Positions 1 to 12,992 of a DNA stretch of 64,000 bases are shown piece by piece. Each line of letters starts with the position of its first letter. Within the stretch, counting starts at the first letter, position 1. Made by a program: the position numbers and the translations under genes. Below the pieces are notes generated by a model, which searched no databases, had not been told where the DNA came from, and was given only the letters and a program-made list of their open reading frames with translations. This DNA is from Andrena cerasifolii (Eukaryota; Arthropoda; Insecta; Hymenoptera; Andrenidae): assembly GCF_050908995.1 (NCBI RefSeq), contig NC_135125.1, positions 12,301,011-12,365,010 on the forward strand, in the 5' to 3' direction.

Positions 1-3000
1 GTAACAGGAGAACATGCCATCGAAAGAGATGGCACAAAGTAATGTCTCCAGAGAGAGAATCGAGGATGCCTTCGCAAGCTAAAATTCAGAATACCTCTTT
101 TCGCTTCATGTTCTCCTGATACCTGGGCCAAAATCTGGCAAAAATTTTCAGAATTCACAAAATTGGGCTTTGTAACAGGAGAACATGCCGTCGAAAGAGG
201 TGGCACTAAGTAACTTCTTCGGAGAGAGAATCGAGGATGCCTTCGCAGCTGAAATTCAGAATACCTCTTTTCGCTTCATGTTCTCCTGATACCTGGGCCA
301 AAATCTGGCAAAAATTTTCAGAACGCACAAAATTGGGCTTTGTAACAGGAGAACATGCCGTCGAAAGAGGTGGCACTAAGTAACGTCTTCGGAGAGAGAA
401 TCAAGGATGCCTTCGCAGCTGAAATTCAGAATACCTCTTTTCGCTTCATGTTCTCCTGATACCTGGGCCAAAATCTGGCAAAAATTTTCAGAATGCTCAA
501 AATTGGGCTTTGTAACAGGAGAACATGCCATCGAAAGAGATGGCACAAAGTAATGTCTCCAGAGAGAGAATCGAGGATGCCTTCGCAAGCTAAAATTCAG
601 AATACCTCTTTTCGCTTCATGTTCTCCTGATACCTGGGCCAAAATCTGGCAAAAATTTTCAGAATGCACAAAATTGGGCTTTGTAACAGGAGAACATGAT
701 GTCGAAAGAGGTGGCACTAAGTAACGTCTCCGGAGAGAGAATCGAGGATGCCTTCGCAGCTAAAATTCAGAATACCTCTTTTCGCTTCATGTTCTCCTGA
801 TACCTGGGCCAAAATCTGGCAAAAATTTTCAGAATTCACAAAATTGGGCTTTGTAACAGGAGAACATGCCGTCGAAATAGGTGGCACTAAGTAACGTCTT
901 CGGAGAGAGAGTCGAGGATGCCTTCGCAGCTGAAATTCAGAATACCTCTTTTCGCTTCATGTTCTCCTGATACCTGGGCCAAAATCTGGCAAAAATTTTC
1001 AGAACGCACAAAATTGGGCTTTGTAACAGGAGAACATGCCGTCGAAAGAGGTGGCACTAAGTAACTTCTTCGGAGAGAGAATCGAGGATGCCTTCGCAGC
1101 TGAAATTCAGAATACCTCTTTTCGCTTCATGTTCTCCTGATACCTGGGCCAAAATCTGGCAAAAATTTTCAGAACGCACAAAATTGGGCTTTGTAACAGG
1201 AGAACATGCCGTCGAAAGAGGTGGCACTAAGTAACGTCTTCGGAGAGAGAATCGAGGATGCCTTCGCAGTTGAAATTCAGAATACCTCTTTTCGCTTCAT
1301 GTTCTCCTGATACCTGGGCCAAAATCTGGCAAAAATTTTCAGAATGCACAAAATTGGGCTTTGTAACAGGAGAACATGCCATCGAAAGAGATGGCACAAA
1401 GTAATGTCTCCGGAGAGAGAATCGAGGATGCCTTCGCAAGCTAAAATTCAGAATACCTCTTTTCGCTTCATGTTCTCCTGATACCTGGGCCAAAATCTGG
1501 CAAAAATTTTCAGAATGCACAAAATTGGGCTTTGTAACAGGAGAACATGATGTCGAAAGAGGTGGCACTAAGTAACGTCTCCGGAGAGAGAATCGAGGAT
1601 GCCTTCGCAGCTAAAATTCAGAATACCTCTTTTCGCTTCATGTTCTCCTGATACCTGGGCCAAAATCTGGCAAAAATTTTCAGAACGCACAAAATTGGGC
1701 TTTGTAACAGGAGAACATGCCGTCGAAAGAGGTGGCACTAAGTAACGTCTTCGGAGAGAGAATCGAGGATGCCTTCGCAGTTGAAATTCAGAATACCTCT
1801 TTTCGCTTCATGTTCTCCTGATACCTGGGCCAAAATCTGGCAAAAATTTTCAGAATGCACAAAATTGGGCTTTGTAACAGGAGAACATGCCATCGAAAGA
1901 GATGGCACAAAGTAATGTCTCCGGAGAGAGAATCGAGGATGCCTTCGCAAGCTAAAATTCAGAATACCTCTTTTCGCTTCATGTTCTCCTGATACCTGGG
2001 CCAAAATCTGGCAAAAATTTTCAGAATGCACAAAATTGGGCTTTGTAACAGGAGAACATGATGTCGAAAGAGGTGGCACTAAGTAACGTCTCCGGAGAGA
2101 GAATCGAGGATGCCTTCGCAGCTAAAATTCAGAATACCTCTTTTCGCTTCATGTTCTCCTGATACCTGGGCCAAAATCTGGCAAAAATTTTCAGAATTCA
2201 CAAAATTGGGCTTTGTAACAGGAGAACATGATGTCGAAAGAGGTGGCACTAAGTAACGTCTCCGGAGAGAGAATCGAGGATGCCTTCGCAGCTAAAATTC
2301 AGAATACCTCTTTTCGCTTCATGTTCTCCTGATACCTGGGCCAAAATCTGGCAAAAATTTTCAGAATTCACAAAATTGGGCTTTGTAACAGGAGAACATG
2401 CCGTCGAAAGAGGTGGCACTAAGTAACGTCTTCGGAGAGAGAGTCGAGGATGCCTTCGCAGCTGAAATTCAGAATACCTCTTTTCGCTTCATGTTCTCCT
2501 GATACCTGGGCCAAAATCTGGCAAAAATTTTCAGAATGCACAAAATTGGGCTTTGTAACAGGAGAACATGCCGTCGAAAGAGGTGGCACTAAGTAACGTC
2601 TTCGGAGAGAGAGTCGAGGATGCCTTCGAAGCTGAAATTCAGAATACCCCTTTTCGCTTCATGTTCTCCTGATACCTGGGCCAAAATCTGGCAAAAATTT
2701 TCAGAATGCACAAAATTGGGCTTTGTAACAGGAGAACATGCTGTCGAAAGAGGTGGCACTAAGTAACGTCTTCGGAGAGAGAGTCGAGGATGCCTTCGAA
2801 GCTGAAATTCAGAATACCTCTTTTCGCTTCATGTTCTCCTGATACCTGGGCCAAAATCTGGCAAAAATTTTCAGAATGCACAAAATTGGGCTTTGTAACA
2901 GGAGAACATGCCGTCGAAAGAGGTGGCACTAAGTAACGTCTTCGGAGAGAGAATCGAGGATGCCTTCGAAGCTGAAATTCAGAATACCTCTTTTCGCTTC

Positions 3001-3066
3001 ATGTTCTCCTGATACCTGGGCCAAAATCTGGCAAAAATTTTCAGATATCTCTAAAATCAGGCTTCG
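1..3066. repeat. 170-bp tandem satellite array
   Basis: About 18 head-to-tail copies of a 170-171-bp monomer fill this stretch and continue off the left edge. Each copy begins near GTAACAGGAGAACATG (for example at 1, 172, 342, 512, 683, 854 and 1024). Copies differ by a few bases and fall into at least three types, recognised by the bases after GAACATG (CCATCG, ATGTCG, CCGTCG) and by GGCACAAAG versus GGCACTAAG. The last good copy starts near 2899; a decayed copy follows from about 3066. Every monomer has a split dyad, CATGTTCTCCTGATAC and GTAACAGGAGAACATG, complementary at 15 of 16 positions. Open reading frames of 113 codons recur here only because the monomer lacks stops in one frame; I do not consider them genes. 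Confidence 0.97.
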
Positions 3067-4800
3067 TAACAGGATAACATGACGTGGAAAGAGGTAGCGC
3101 AAAATAATGTCTCTGAAGAGAAGTAGAAGCCTTGAACGAAAGTCGATAGAATTTGAGAGTAGTGAATGGCATATTTAAAGTAGTGCTTTAATGCGAAGAT
3201 TTTTAAAACCACTCTGCGTGGAAGGATCTTTTTAGGTGTTCTTTTTAGCATATCTTTTATATGTGATTTGGAATAGGAAGGAGTAAGTAGTGCTCGTTAA
3301 ATAAAAAAACTCTTTTACCACTTAACTGCAATTTATTCAAATAAGTGAAATGCAATACAATGAAATGTTACAAGTGTAACTGCGTTAGGTCTGGGTTAGG
3401 GGAGGGTTAGGGGTATCCGTTAGGGATTTCTCCACGTAAAAAAAAAAAAAAAAGGCCTGGGTTAGGTCTGGGTTCGGCTGAAGCAGTATCTTGTGCAAAT
3501 TTCATATCAATGAACCCAGTCGAAAATGCAGCCGGTTTAACGTCTTTTATGTAAAAATTCCTTACCTGTAAAGCAGAAATATACACGATTAATAATCGCT
3601 CTAGTTACAGTATGTGAGATTAGTTACATCGCATCGGCACACTCTAAACTCTAAACATGTCACACATATACAAGCACGCACACACGTACAGCATTTCAAC
3701 AGATTTCAGAGTACGTAGTTGCTGAATTGGCCGCTGCTCGTGTCGCACCCAACGTTACCGACTGATTCTAAAATAAGATTACAGTGCTACGAGTGGTAGG
3801 AATTAATATTAAATCTTACCGGAAACATATAAAATCTAAAACGACTAATTTCAACCAACATGTTGCACAATAAAATTATTCCCTTTACTAATATATTTTC
3901 ATACGTGACAAACTGTTGTAACGTTTCTCCCATGTTCAATAATAGACAAGTCAAGTTACTAAAAATATTTTTCTTCTTACAGGTTTTAACTTCGGAATAT
4001 TTCGACGGAATGATGGAAACCTTGATAGTAATCACAAGAAAATAGTGACTTTATATACCTTATACTTTATTGTAACACTGTAAAGGCCTTTTATGCAAAT
4101 AAAATGAAAGAAACTTGAAACAAACTGTATTATTATTCAGAAATACCTTTTACATATTCCTATCCAAATTTGTTTAATATATTATAAATTGTCAATTGAT
4201 GAACAAATAATATAAACTAATGAACAATGATGCACAAACGATACATAATAGTTTGCATAAGAAAGAATCTGATATATACTCCAATGAGGGGTTAATTTTT
4301 CGGAGATCCCTTATACCCATGCTCCATGTGCCCGTGGATTTTACCATCTAGCGATGATATGCTGGAACTAAACTGCCCCTGAGCAGATGCAACCTAGAAT
4401 GTCTTGTTCATGGGATACATACAGACTTACATATCTTTAGGGGCAGGTTACCGTACAAGTGCCACCTTTACATTTCTATATATTTGCGGCATAAAACGAG
4501 GAAATTTTTATGTAACCAGGGATAGAATAAAATTAAGAATATAACTGCGAAATATTATGAGCAAGAGATTACGATAAATCTTAGGAATCTATAGAGTTGA
4601 TAGAATCGATTTGAACGGTTGGCGCGAAAGTGGCGCGCTATTACTGTTGTAAACGGTACCCATCGAGCCCATTGGCGTTTGCGGAGAGACTCGTGGAGGG
4701 GTGAAAAAAAGGTGGGCGCTACGCCACTGGACCAAAGTACAGGGGAATGGATAATGTGCAGAATACGCTCTCGAAAGGGAGCAGGACCGCAGTAGTGCAC
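3067..4800. other. Transition from satellite to unique DNA, no gene seen
   Basis: This is AT-rich sequence with a decayed satellite monomer (3067-3130), a telomere-like tract (3385-3483), an A-run at 3438-3453 and otherwise no recognisable coding exon. The small open frames on both strands have no recognisable motif. Confidence 0.6.
3385..3483 (+). repeat. Degenerate 11-bp telomere-like tract
   Basis: Units of 11 bp sit head to tail: TTAGGTCTGGG (3385-3395), TTAGGGGAGGG (3396-3406) and TTAGGGGTATC (3407-3417), then a further TTAGGG two bases on. After an A-run, a second patch has TTAGGTCTGGG (3462-3472) followed by TTCGGCTGAAG. The TTAGG core is the ancestral insect telomere repeat. Longer hymenopteran telomere units of this form are known to me from general knowledge, not checked here. 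It lies directly beside the satellite, which suggests a subtelomeric origin or telomere-seeding event. Confidence 0.6.
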
Positions 4801-5067
4801 GCAGCAAGGCAAGATTGTCAAGATGGATGCTCGGCGGCGACGGGACAGAGTATGGATTTTGCCGCGTGATTCGTGAAACATAGGAGCTTGCCGTTGTTGT
4901 TCAGTGAGAGAAAGTATCGTGATACGAGAAATGCTGCTGTTCACGGTGTTCTAACGGTGTTCTTCCACGGTGCGGCCGGTATGCAGCGTCGAGTAAACGG
5001 AGTGCTTTCGCATAAGTGATGAGAAAAACACCTAAAACCAGTGCAACAGCAGCCGCGGCCTTCTACA

Positions 5068-8000
5068 ATGGTGGATAACAATTGTATCATCGAGGGAAAC
5101 GTCAAATTTCGAGACGGCAAGAAAGTGAGTATCCTCGGTCTAGTCGCCTGTTCACTACTCCACTTATACATACACACCTCTCTGCCCACGGTCGAGCCGA
5201 CCAATTAATACAAATCGGATAACTGCTTGCCTCGTTATCCGTCAAAACAATACCGTTCGGTTCTCCTCGGGAATTTATGTAACGTTAAAATACCACGTAA
5301 CTCGTCCGTAGTTCCCGCGAGCGATGGATAGGAATTCGATTCAAACTCGTGTTCGTGTATTGCTGTAATGTAATAACTTATCGCGGAGTCACTCGAGCAC
5401 GATACGGTTTCGAGGAAAAAATTATGTAATGATATGAGTGGCTGGACGTTCACGTATGATACACATGCACTGCGTGCAAGAGCGTGTACGAAAGTAAATA
5501 ATTGCTAACGTTATTAGTGAAGGGAGCATTGAAATTAAAATTTGTGCAGTATGAATTCGAAGATAAAGTCTCGTTTTCATGTACGTTTATCTATTTCAAT
5601 GTATTAGAAAGATTATAATATTTCTATTGTGCGCTTATGGTTGTATTTCTATTGCTGCAAAATTTGTGCATAAAGGTTGCAAATATATTCTATTTAAATC
5701 AAGTCCTCACACTGACTTAAATTTAAATACAATGACAAATGTTTTCAATTCTATCCTGGGCAAGGAGTGAAATTAAAATGTCTTAATATGACTTCAATGC
5801 ATGTTCCAAGGATCAAGTAGCATGTTGAAAGCATAAGAAAGTATTTAATGCGAGAGAAATGAAGGGTCCATAAAATAGCTAGGTCATTTTCTTTTATTTA
5901 CATTGGGGTCACTAAAGAAGGCATTGAGATCAGAAAGGGTAGGAGACTCTTTTATTTTTATCACAGGGGTGCCGAGGGTCTAAATGGATCCAAACAAATA
6001 TATGTAATACATGTGCATACTATATCCTTTCACAGAGCATGCCATGTGAATTAGCATAATATGTATGACAAAGTCTGGTACATTGTTTGTTGTTACCAAG
6101 TGAAGTTTCAATGTTTACTATGATGGCTCAATGAACTTTATTGTAATAGAGGAGTCAATATATGATTCTGTTTCTTTTTTTTAAGTCTAACTCCATAATT
6201 ACCCTGTTAAATTCGTTTATTTACTTTACAGTGGAAATCAAGATGGTGTGTCATGAGGAAATTGTCACCAGTTGCAGGTAAAATTATATTCAATGCTTTC
6301 TATGTTGTAAATACCAACTTTAGAGGACAATGTAGAAGAGAATGAGTATTTGCCTTGAATGAGATAAGAGCAATAGCATGTTTAGTGTGGTAAATTAACT
6401 GCAGATAGCAGGCAGGAAATATTGCACATTTCACTTATGGTTTCCTGTATCTATGTGTCTGATATCATTCCAAAGATATGAATTTATATACTGCCCTGTT
6501 CCTGTGGTGTTTGCTTTGTGGCGAATCATTGTTTGCAATGCATATACTTCAGTGATAAACTTTTCAATCTTATGAAGAATGTGCATTTAATGTTTGAGGA
6601 ATGTGCTTGTGGGTAAAACTGAACAGATGTTGCACAACTTTCCCTGGAAAAGGCAGCAAGCAATTCCATTCCCTGCACCACAATCCTAATCTTATCTCCT
6701 AAAAGAATTTCTTTACTTGTTATCAGCATAAAGTGTCCCTCCTCCCCATGGCCCTTTCCAGGGTGGCAGCTGGCACATCTGTTACAGATTGACTGGCTGA
6801 AGAAACAAAAAATTTCCGAGAAGAGCTTTGCTTCTGCCCATAACCATTAATACCTGGGCCCTTGTAACTCGAGGATATTTTAGAAGCTTGGGGACACACC
6901 AGTACCTCATAAATTTTCTTTAGGGAGAATTAGTTAAGAGTACATAGATGGGACTGCATGGATTTAGTCCGTTTCCTGCGCCCCGAATCACTGTATTAAT
7001 AGCATTGCCCTCGGCTTATTCGATGAAATATCTCCGGACGAAGAATAAACAATCGTCTCGCTAATAAAATCCAATGAATATTCTTCGACATTGCTGCTAG
7101 TTTCGAAGGCATTCGCATGGACCGATTTAAACGAAGGAAACTAATCCCAGCTCGTTATTTACTCTCTCCCGATTTACAGATTGCTTGCATTTGCAACTTT
7201 ACGGAGATAGCAAGGATCGATACAAGCAAGGGCAAACGAAAGCTTCGCTAAGCTTGCAGCACTTTCTCGGCGTGGAGAGCGGTTTCACTCTCGACAAGGA
7301 GTCGAACACGATCGCTATAATATGCCAGGACGTGACGGTCGTTCTGGCATTCGACACCAGAGAACGGCTGATACAATGGCAAGTGAAGATATCGAACAAC
7401 TTGGGCGAAGGTATGTCTGTTCGACGAAATGAGACTACCGATTAAACGAGCGCCGCATCGACGCTTGATCTTATTCTATTCGCGCAGATCAACAGTTCCT
7501 GATAATGATCGCGACGGTGCCGTCGAAGGCGAAGCTGACAAACGGGCCGGCGCATTTGCACATACAGGATGGTCGTTTCTGCATCACGGTCGGCATACCT
7601 CCGAGATTAGTGGGAATGTGGGAGATCGCCCATCTCCGACGTTACGGCGTGGTGGATGGCAGATTCTGCTTCGAGGGTGGCTCGAGATGCGGCCGGGGGG
7701 AGGGTCTTCACGTGTGGATCACGGACCAGGGCGAGGATATCGTGAAGATGCTGCAACTGGCGGCGGAGGGGAAGCTGACGAAGAAGCGACCGATTGGCAG
7801 AGAGCAAATAGCACAGGACAGCCCGCGCCGTCAATTCTCCCGCTCGGAGACGAGGGCGAGCGACTTCTTCCCCTCGGCTGTTTACTCGTCCACGTACGAG
7901 GAGCCCTGCGACAGCTGCAAGAACGAGAGCTCCCCCTATTGGTCGTCCACGGAGAGCAGGCAGCAGACTGAGCTTGACAGGGATTACAGCAGCCGAGACA

Positions 8001-10641
8001 CCATCTCTGTCACGGAGCTGCCCGACCAGCCAGGCGAGTGGCGCAGCTGCTCCCTCACACGTCAGGGCAAGTCCGCTCTTGAGCGATGCGCTAGCTGCAT
8101 CAGCAAGCTGGGCACCGTGTCCAAGTCGTCGACTCTAGCGACGACTACTGGCGCGAGCAGCATAAGCAGCCCCGCAGGAACGATGAACAATCTAGGCTGC
8201 CACTTGCAGCCGCGCACGCTCGATCGGTTGTCGTTGTCCTCTTACAGCAGCAGCAGCCACGACAGCGATTACTCCGGGTCCCAGCAGCAGATAGAGTGCC
8301 ACTGCTCGCAAACAAAGCAGTCGCAGCCGCCGCAAGCTAGCGTCCAGCGCGCGTCGCCGAGTCCGAACGCGTTGCCACCCAGACCGCCGAAACCGTCCCA
8401 AAGCACTGCCACGAAGAAGGCGAAAAAGCCACCTATGCCACTGCCGAACGAGCAAATCTGCGTTCATTCTCGTAAACAGCAGCTGGTCGCGCGCAGTCCG
8501 AGTGGCGCTGCTGCCGCTGGACCTTACGAGAATTACGATATACCCAAGACGATCTTGGGGCATCACATGCTGCTGGAACAGAGCCCCCAACCAGATCAGT
8601 ATTACGATACGCCAAGGAAGATTAAAGAATGTCTAGCACTGCCAAAAACTTACCCCAACTACGACACACCGCAGACGCCTCAGGCCGTGGTGTTGCAGCA
8701 ATGCGGTTGCCCAGCAAAGCTCACTGTCCAGTCGCCCAGATCGTCTGCGTGCCCTTGTCAGAACATGATGAGTTGGGCAGGCTTCGTACTGCCGTACTGC
8801 AGGCGAGGGGCGGGCATCGAGCCGACCGGGGTGGCCGTGCACCCCGTCAAACTCTCGGGAGAAGGAAAGATGCCGGTGGTGAACGCGAGTGGGGAGATCG
8901 CGATTTATGCGACCACCAAGAGGGCCAACAAATCCGACACCGCCGAGGATAAGGGCAAAGACAACTGCGACTGCCTCCAAGAGAACACGTCCAACAACTA
9001 CGAGAACGTTGAGCCGGTCATCGACACGCAACCCGAGTCCAAGCAAGCGAACTACGCGAACATCGACTTCACCGAGTCCCTGGAGCATTACGAGAACAGC
9101 AAGGATGTTCTGGCGAAGAGCGGCATATCGCAGGAGGAGATGGAGAAATTCGCGGATCAGATCAAGAAGGAAATGCCGGAAGTGCCAGCCGAAGATTCGT
9201 CCAAGATTTGCCAAAAGTGTGGCCACGTTAAAGACAAAGAGAATGATTATTTAGTGATGGATCCCGAGAAGCAGACGCCAAAGAAACCGTTCCCTGGTTA
9301 CTTACCGATGCAGCCGGCTCACAACGCGTGCTCCAAGGAGATCCTGTCCAGAATCTGCAGCGGTATAAAGAGTTCTAGCAACCCGGCATTATCAGGCGCA
9401 GCATTGACCGAAGGTAGCAAGAAGCGGTCCGACTCGGAGTTTCGCGTTCCGGGCTCAGCGATGTTGTCCAGTCCATACCTCAGACGTCGATACTTGGACG
9501 GGAACGGCGGGGAGCCTAGCGGGAACATCGGGATGCTGCTGAGGAAACGATCTTACTCGGCGGAGTCTGCTCACTACTTGGACGACGAGAACCACACGTT
9601 TCCGTCTACCCTCACTATCCACAAGTGTTCCAGCGAAGCTGACAAGGCTTCCTTAGTCGGAGGAGAGACGCACTCTCCCTGCGTCAACTCGGAGATGAAG
9701 ATCAGCCAAGAGAATGGGCAGATGTTGGTAGTCTCGCCTCAACCGTCGTTCATCAAGATCCGTCGCTCCTCCTCCGTTCCGTCGAAGACTGGCCACAACA
9801 GAGACTCCTCCAGCAGCAACGACTCCGGCGTGTCCACCGGGTCCCTGAGTCACAGAACAGCGGAATTCGTGGAGTTTGAATTATCGCTGGCTCCATCCAC
9901 CTCGACGAGGAAACAGAACGTGTTATCCGTTTATCGAAAGAGCCCGCCACCCACCTGTTACCACAGTAGCCTGCCGAGGAAGTCCAAGTCCAGCGATCCG
10001 CTCCGCGAGCTGTCCTTCCAGTTCCAGAAGATCAAGATACCCACCAAGTCCTCGTCGGCGGAAGCTGATATACCGACGTGTTTGCCGAAGGCCGCGAAAG
10101 GGTTCAACAGCCCCGGGGAAGTGTCCAGCGCTCCTTACATCGACTCACGAAGCACCAGCAGCGGTACCTCCGACATGTCTGATTACATAGAGACGTTGTC
10201 GTTGTCGTCGCACTCGTCCTCCGATACACCAGACAGTCTGAGGTAGCGTATTTTCTATACACACGCGAAACTTTCGTTAAAGGAAGTGTTGAAGGGTGTG
10301 CTTAACTGTTGGTTTCGTTTTACAGACTGGGCTGCAGAGCAGTGGCAACCACGCTTCGTCCTCGCAGCGGGAAGGAATATTACAAGATCGACCGAAGTAT
10401 CCTTGTCGAGCAAGGAAGAACGCTGACGACGTCGTCCGCCAATTACGCGAACATTACCCCGGTGCTTGAGAAAAGCGAGTCCCCCTCGCCTGGATACATG
10501 AGCAGCTCCCCCTTCGAGCAACCGCAGCCTACTCGCGAACACTTTGTGTTTCCCGACGTAAGTGACGGTATTCAAAAACTCGCGGTGCACTAGGCGTATC
10601 ACTTATGGCCCTTCAATTTCTGCTCCTTGCAGGAGGATTGA
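5068..10641 (+). CDS. Dok7: Dok-7-like adaptor (PH + PTB), six exons
   Basis: Model: join(5068..5124, 6232..6277, 7180..7410, 7488..10242, 10326..10557, 10633..10641), 1109 residues, all phases consistent and all introns GT-AG. Exons 1-3 encode a PH domain (about residues 4-110): EGNVKFRDGKK is continued across the splice by WKSRWCVMRKLSPVADC, a pattern I recognise from vertebrate Dok-7. Exon 4 starts the IRS-type PTB domain (about 112-207) with the typical LRRYG (161-165) and FEGGSRCG (173-180) motifs. The long tail has tyrosine motifs: NYDIP (Y461), YYDTP (Y484), NYDTP (Y503), NYENV (Y616), NYANI (Y634 and Y1070) and GYMSS (Y1087). In vertebrates Dok-7 activates the receptor kinase MuSK at neuromuscular synapses; a role as a receptor-tyrosine-kinase adaptor here is inferred. 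The start is the first ATG of exon 1; an arthropod-type initiator TCAGT lies at 4901. Exon 5 could instead begin at 10338, in the same frame. A Dok1-3 type adaptor is less likely because the PH match is specific to Dok-7. Confidence 0.9.
7488..10242 (+). CDS. Dok7: Dok-7 exon 4: PTB domain and tyrosine-rich tail
   Basis: This 2755-bp exon carries all of the PTB domain and most of the disordered tail, which is rich in serine, proline and YDTP/NYEN tyrosine motifs. A CxxC pair (CQKCGHVKD, near 9213) and CGC/CPC clusters (8702-8760) are also present. Its reading frame runs on for one codon past the proposed splice site and stops at 10244-10246, so intron retention would give a shorter product ending DTPDSLR. 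Confidence 0.9.
10326..10641 (+). CDS. Dok7: Dok-7 terminal exons 5 and 6
   Basis: Exon 5 (10326-10557) is joined in phase from CTGAG at 10242 and adds a further NYANI tyrosine motif and a PSPGYM motif. Exon 6 contributes only two codons and the stop: GAC from exon 5 is followed by GAG GAT TGA at 10633-10641. The donor at 10558 (GTAAGT) is strong. The acceptor TTGCAG precedes 10633. Confidence 0.75.
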
Positions 10642-12961
10642 ACGCGGCGACATTGTTTGGGAAAAGAGCGGAAAACTTGAAGTTCCTAGGAATTCCAAAC
10701 AAAATCAGTAAGTGTATTCACGGTAGACGTTATAAATTTCGGGGCATCATGACTGTTTGCAACTATACGCGGGTATCTAGTACATTGCCGATACTGATGG
10801 CTTGTCGGAGCAGTGCACGTTCGTACGTATTGCTTCGTCGGACGAGGAAAGATGGGGATCATCTTCGAACGGTCCAAGGTTCAAGAACCAGAGTAAAAAA
10901 TAGAGAGAGCTATCTTCTACAACGGTTGTCTTTCTAATTTCTTCGCGTCTTTTTACGCTGATGTCTTCTCGCACGTGAGATCCGCACAATCAAAACGAAC
11001 CTGAAGGGTTGAATACGTTCCGAGAGACAATTCTAGGCTCTAGCGTATAGTCGAAATGAAGTCAATATAATCGAACACTTCCTACAACGACTCAAACAAT
11101 TTCTAAAATATGCTCAATAAGAAAACTGTAATAGTTTGTATAGTAAGAATCCTGCCCTAGGATAAAACAAAAGAAAAGAAGAAGAAGAAGAAGTGTGTGC
11201 ATCATATACTTTATATGAGTATATATCGTTTTTTGGATATTTTTTATTTTATATGGATTATACTTCTACATAGGGTATTGTACAGCGGTTGAGCCGAGAG
11301 AATGCAATTGATCTGTGTTTATACTGGTTAACGCAACGTCATCTATTTGCATTCTGATATGCAACCAAAAAAAAAAAAATGAAGAAGAAAAGAGAGATAG
11401 AGAGAGAGAAAGAAACAGTAAGACCGAAAAAGAATCAATAAGGGAGAAGTCTCTCGATATGGAGGAAAGAAAAGAAAATGCAATGAAAGTAGTCAGTTGC
11501 AGAGCATTCACAGGGTTTTCAGACTTACTAGTTATTTTCTAAAGGCTAAGAATAACATAATATAGCCGTCGAATGGTCTTCTTTCTAACGAGATTTATAT
11601 GCGGTGGATATTGTAGTCTCTGGGCAATCAAAGATGGCACTATGTATAGATTATAAAACGAGATATCTTTAAATAAGTCCTAAGGATACGCGTGATGGTG
11701 GGTAAAGTTCGATTTATTTTTATTGAATTTTCATGGTCCACGGTCGGGCCCGTACCGATATGTAACTTTCACTCTGCCATAATACGTTTCCGCGGTTTCG
11801 TATTATGCTTCGATTTTTTTTATTGATTTTCCTATTAGACTTACATAGATCGCGTCAACGAATTAGTTGCTAGACCCGACATTGCAATATTACGTTCCCA
11901 TTTTTCGTATATCGTAGAGACGTACTTAAGGATATTTTCTAATTTGTACTTAAGATATCTATATTGTTTCCGTGCGCGAGGATCGTATATATATGTTTAT
12001 GGAATTCTTTACCAAAAAGAAAAAAAACAGAGAGAGAGAGAGAAAGAGAGAAAGGGAAGGGAAAAGAGAAGATATTTATTTTTACTTCGACGGTGCAGGA
12101 TCTTTTTGATAATAAACTCTATTTATAAAGACGTAGGCGATTAAGAGCGAGCGACTATGTAGGGTGACTGTATATCGAGGAGGGGGGACAGAGAGACTCT
12201 AGTTAGGCCTATTTCGCGTCTGCACAGCTTCAAACTTACAACGGCGACCGCGAGAATCCTCTCTGCGAGTTTTGGTTTCCCTTGTTTCCGCTATCGCAGA
12301 GCGATTAAGCCCGCTCTACACTCGCGGTGCTGTAATCTTGCACCCGAGGTAGAATCGAGTGTCTGCAAATGCGCGTCGACGCGGGATCGATGATACGATG
12401 CAGTGATACTGAACGCAATAAATAGCAATGCTAGGAATTATATGCTGATATTAACGAGATAGAGAGCTAGAAAAGGGAGAAAAAGAGAGAGAGAGAGAGG
12501 TAGAGAGATGAGAAAGAACGGAAAGAAAGATCGATATCGAGTGTTTTCGCATTTGAGATATATTAAAGCAGATTATTCTCTGTTTCACATGTATATTATG
12601 CTCCGCGGAGCGGATAATCAAATCAGTATTCAGAATCAAAAACGATCAACCGGTAACCGTGCGTGTATAGGGGTTCATTGGACGATGTAAAGTTATAGCC
12701 GGGTGAATCGTGTTATTCACAGCCGACAATACAGCTGGTATTTTCCCTGACTGCAAGGAATTGTTTCTATCGCGTTGCAAATGATCAGAATAATTGTAAT
12801 GCACAGGCTGTTCCGCTCGATTAAACGCGCGCAAAGTGCACCACCACCCCCCCCCCCACCCACCCCGTTGGTTCGGACGGTGCGGAGAAATTTCAGAGGA
12901 TGATATCACTTCTATAGGGCAGATTTTTATAAGTACAATACTTCTGGAGATTTCAGGGTTG

Positions 12962-12992
<31 letters not shown>

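Noticed and set aside
376..2079. Repeated 113-codon open frames in the satellite
   Set aside because: They are copies of a satellite frame with no start context or known motif; identity follows from the tandem repeat.
8192..9226. Long antisense open frames opposite Dok-7
   Set aside because: They are shadows of a GC-rich coding exon; the + strand carries the conserved PTB and tyrosine motifs.
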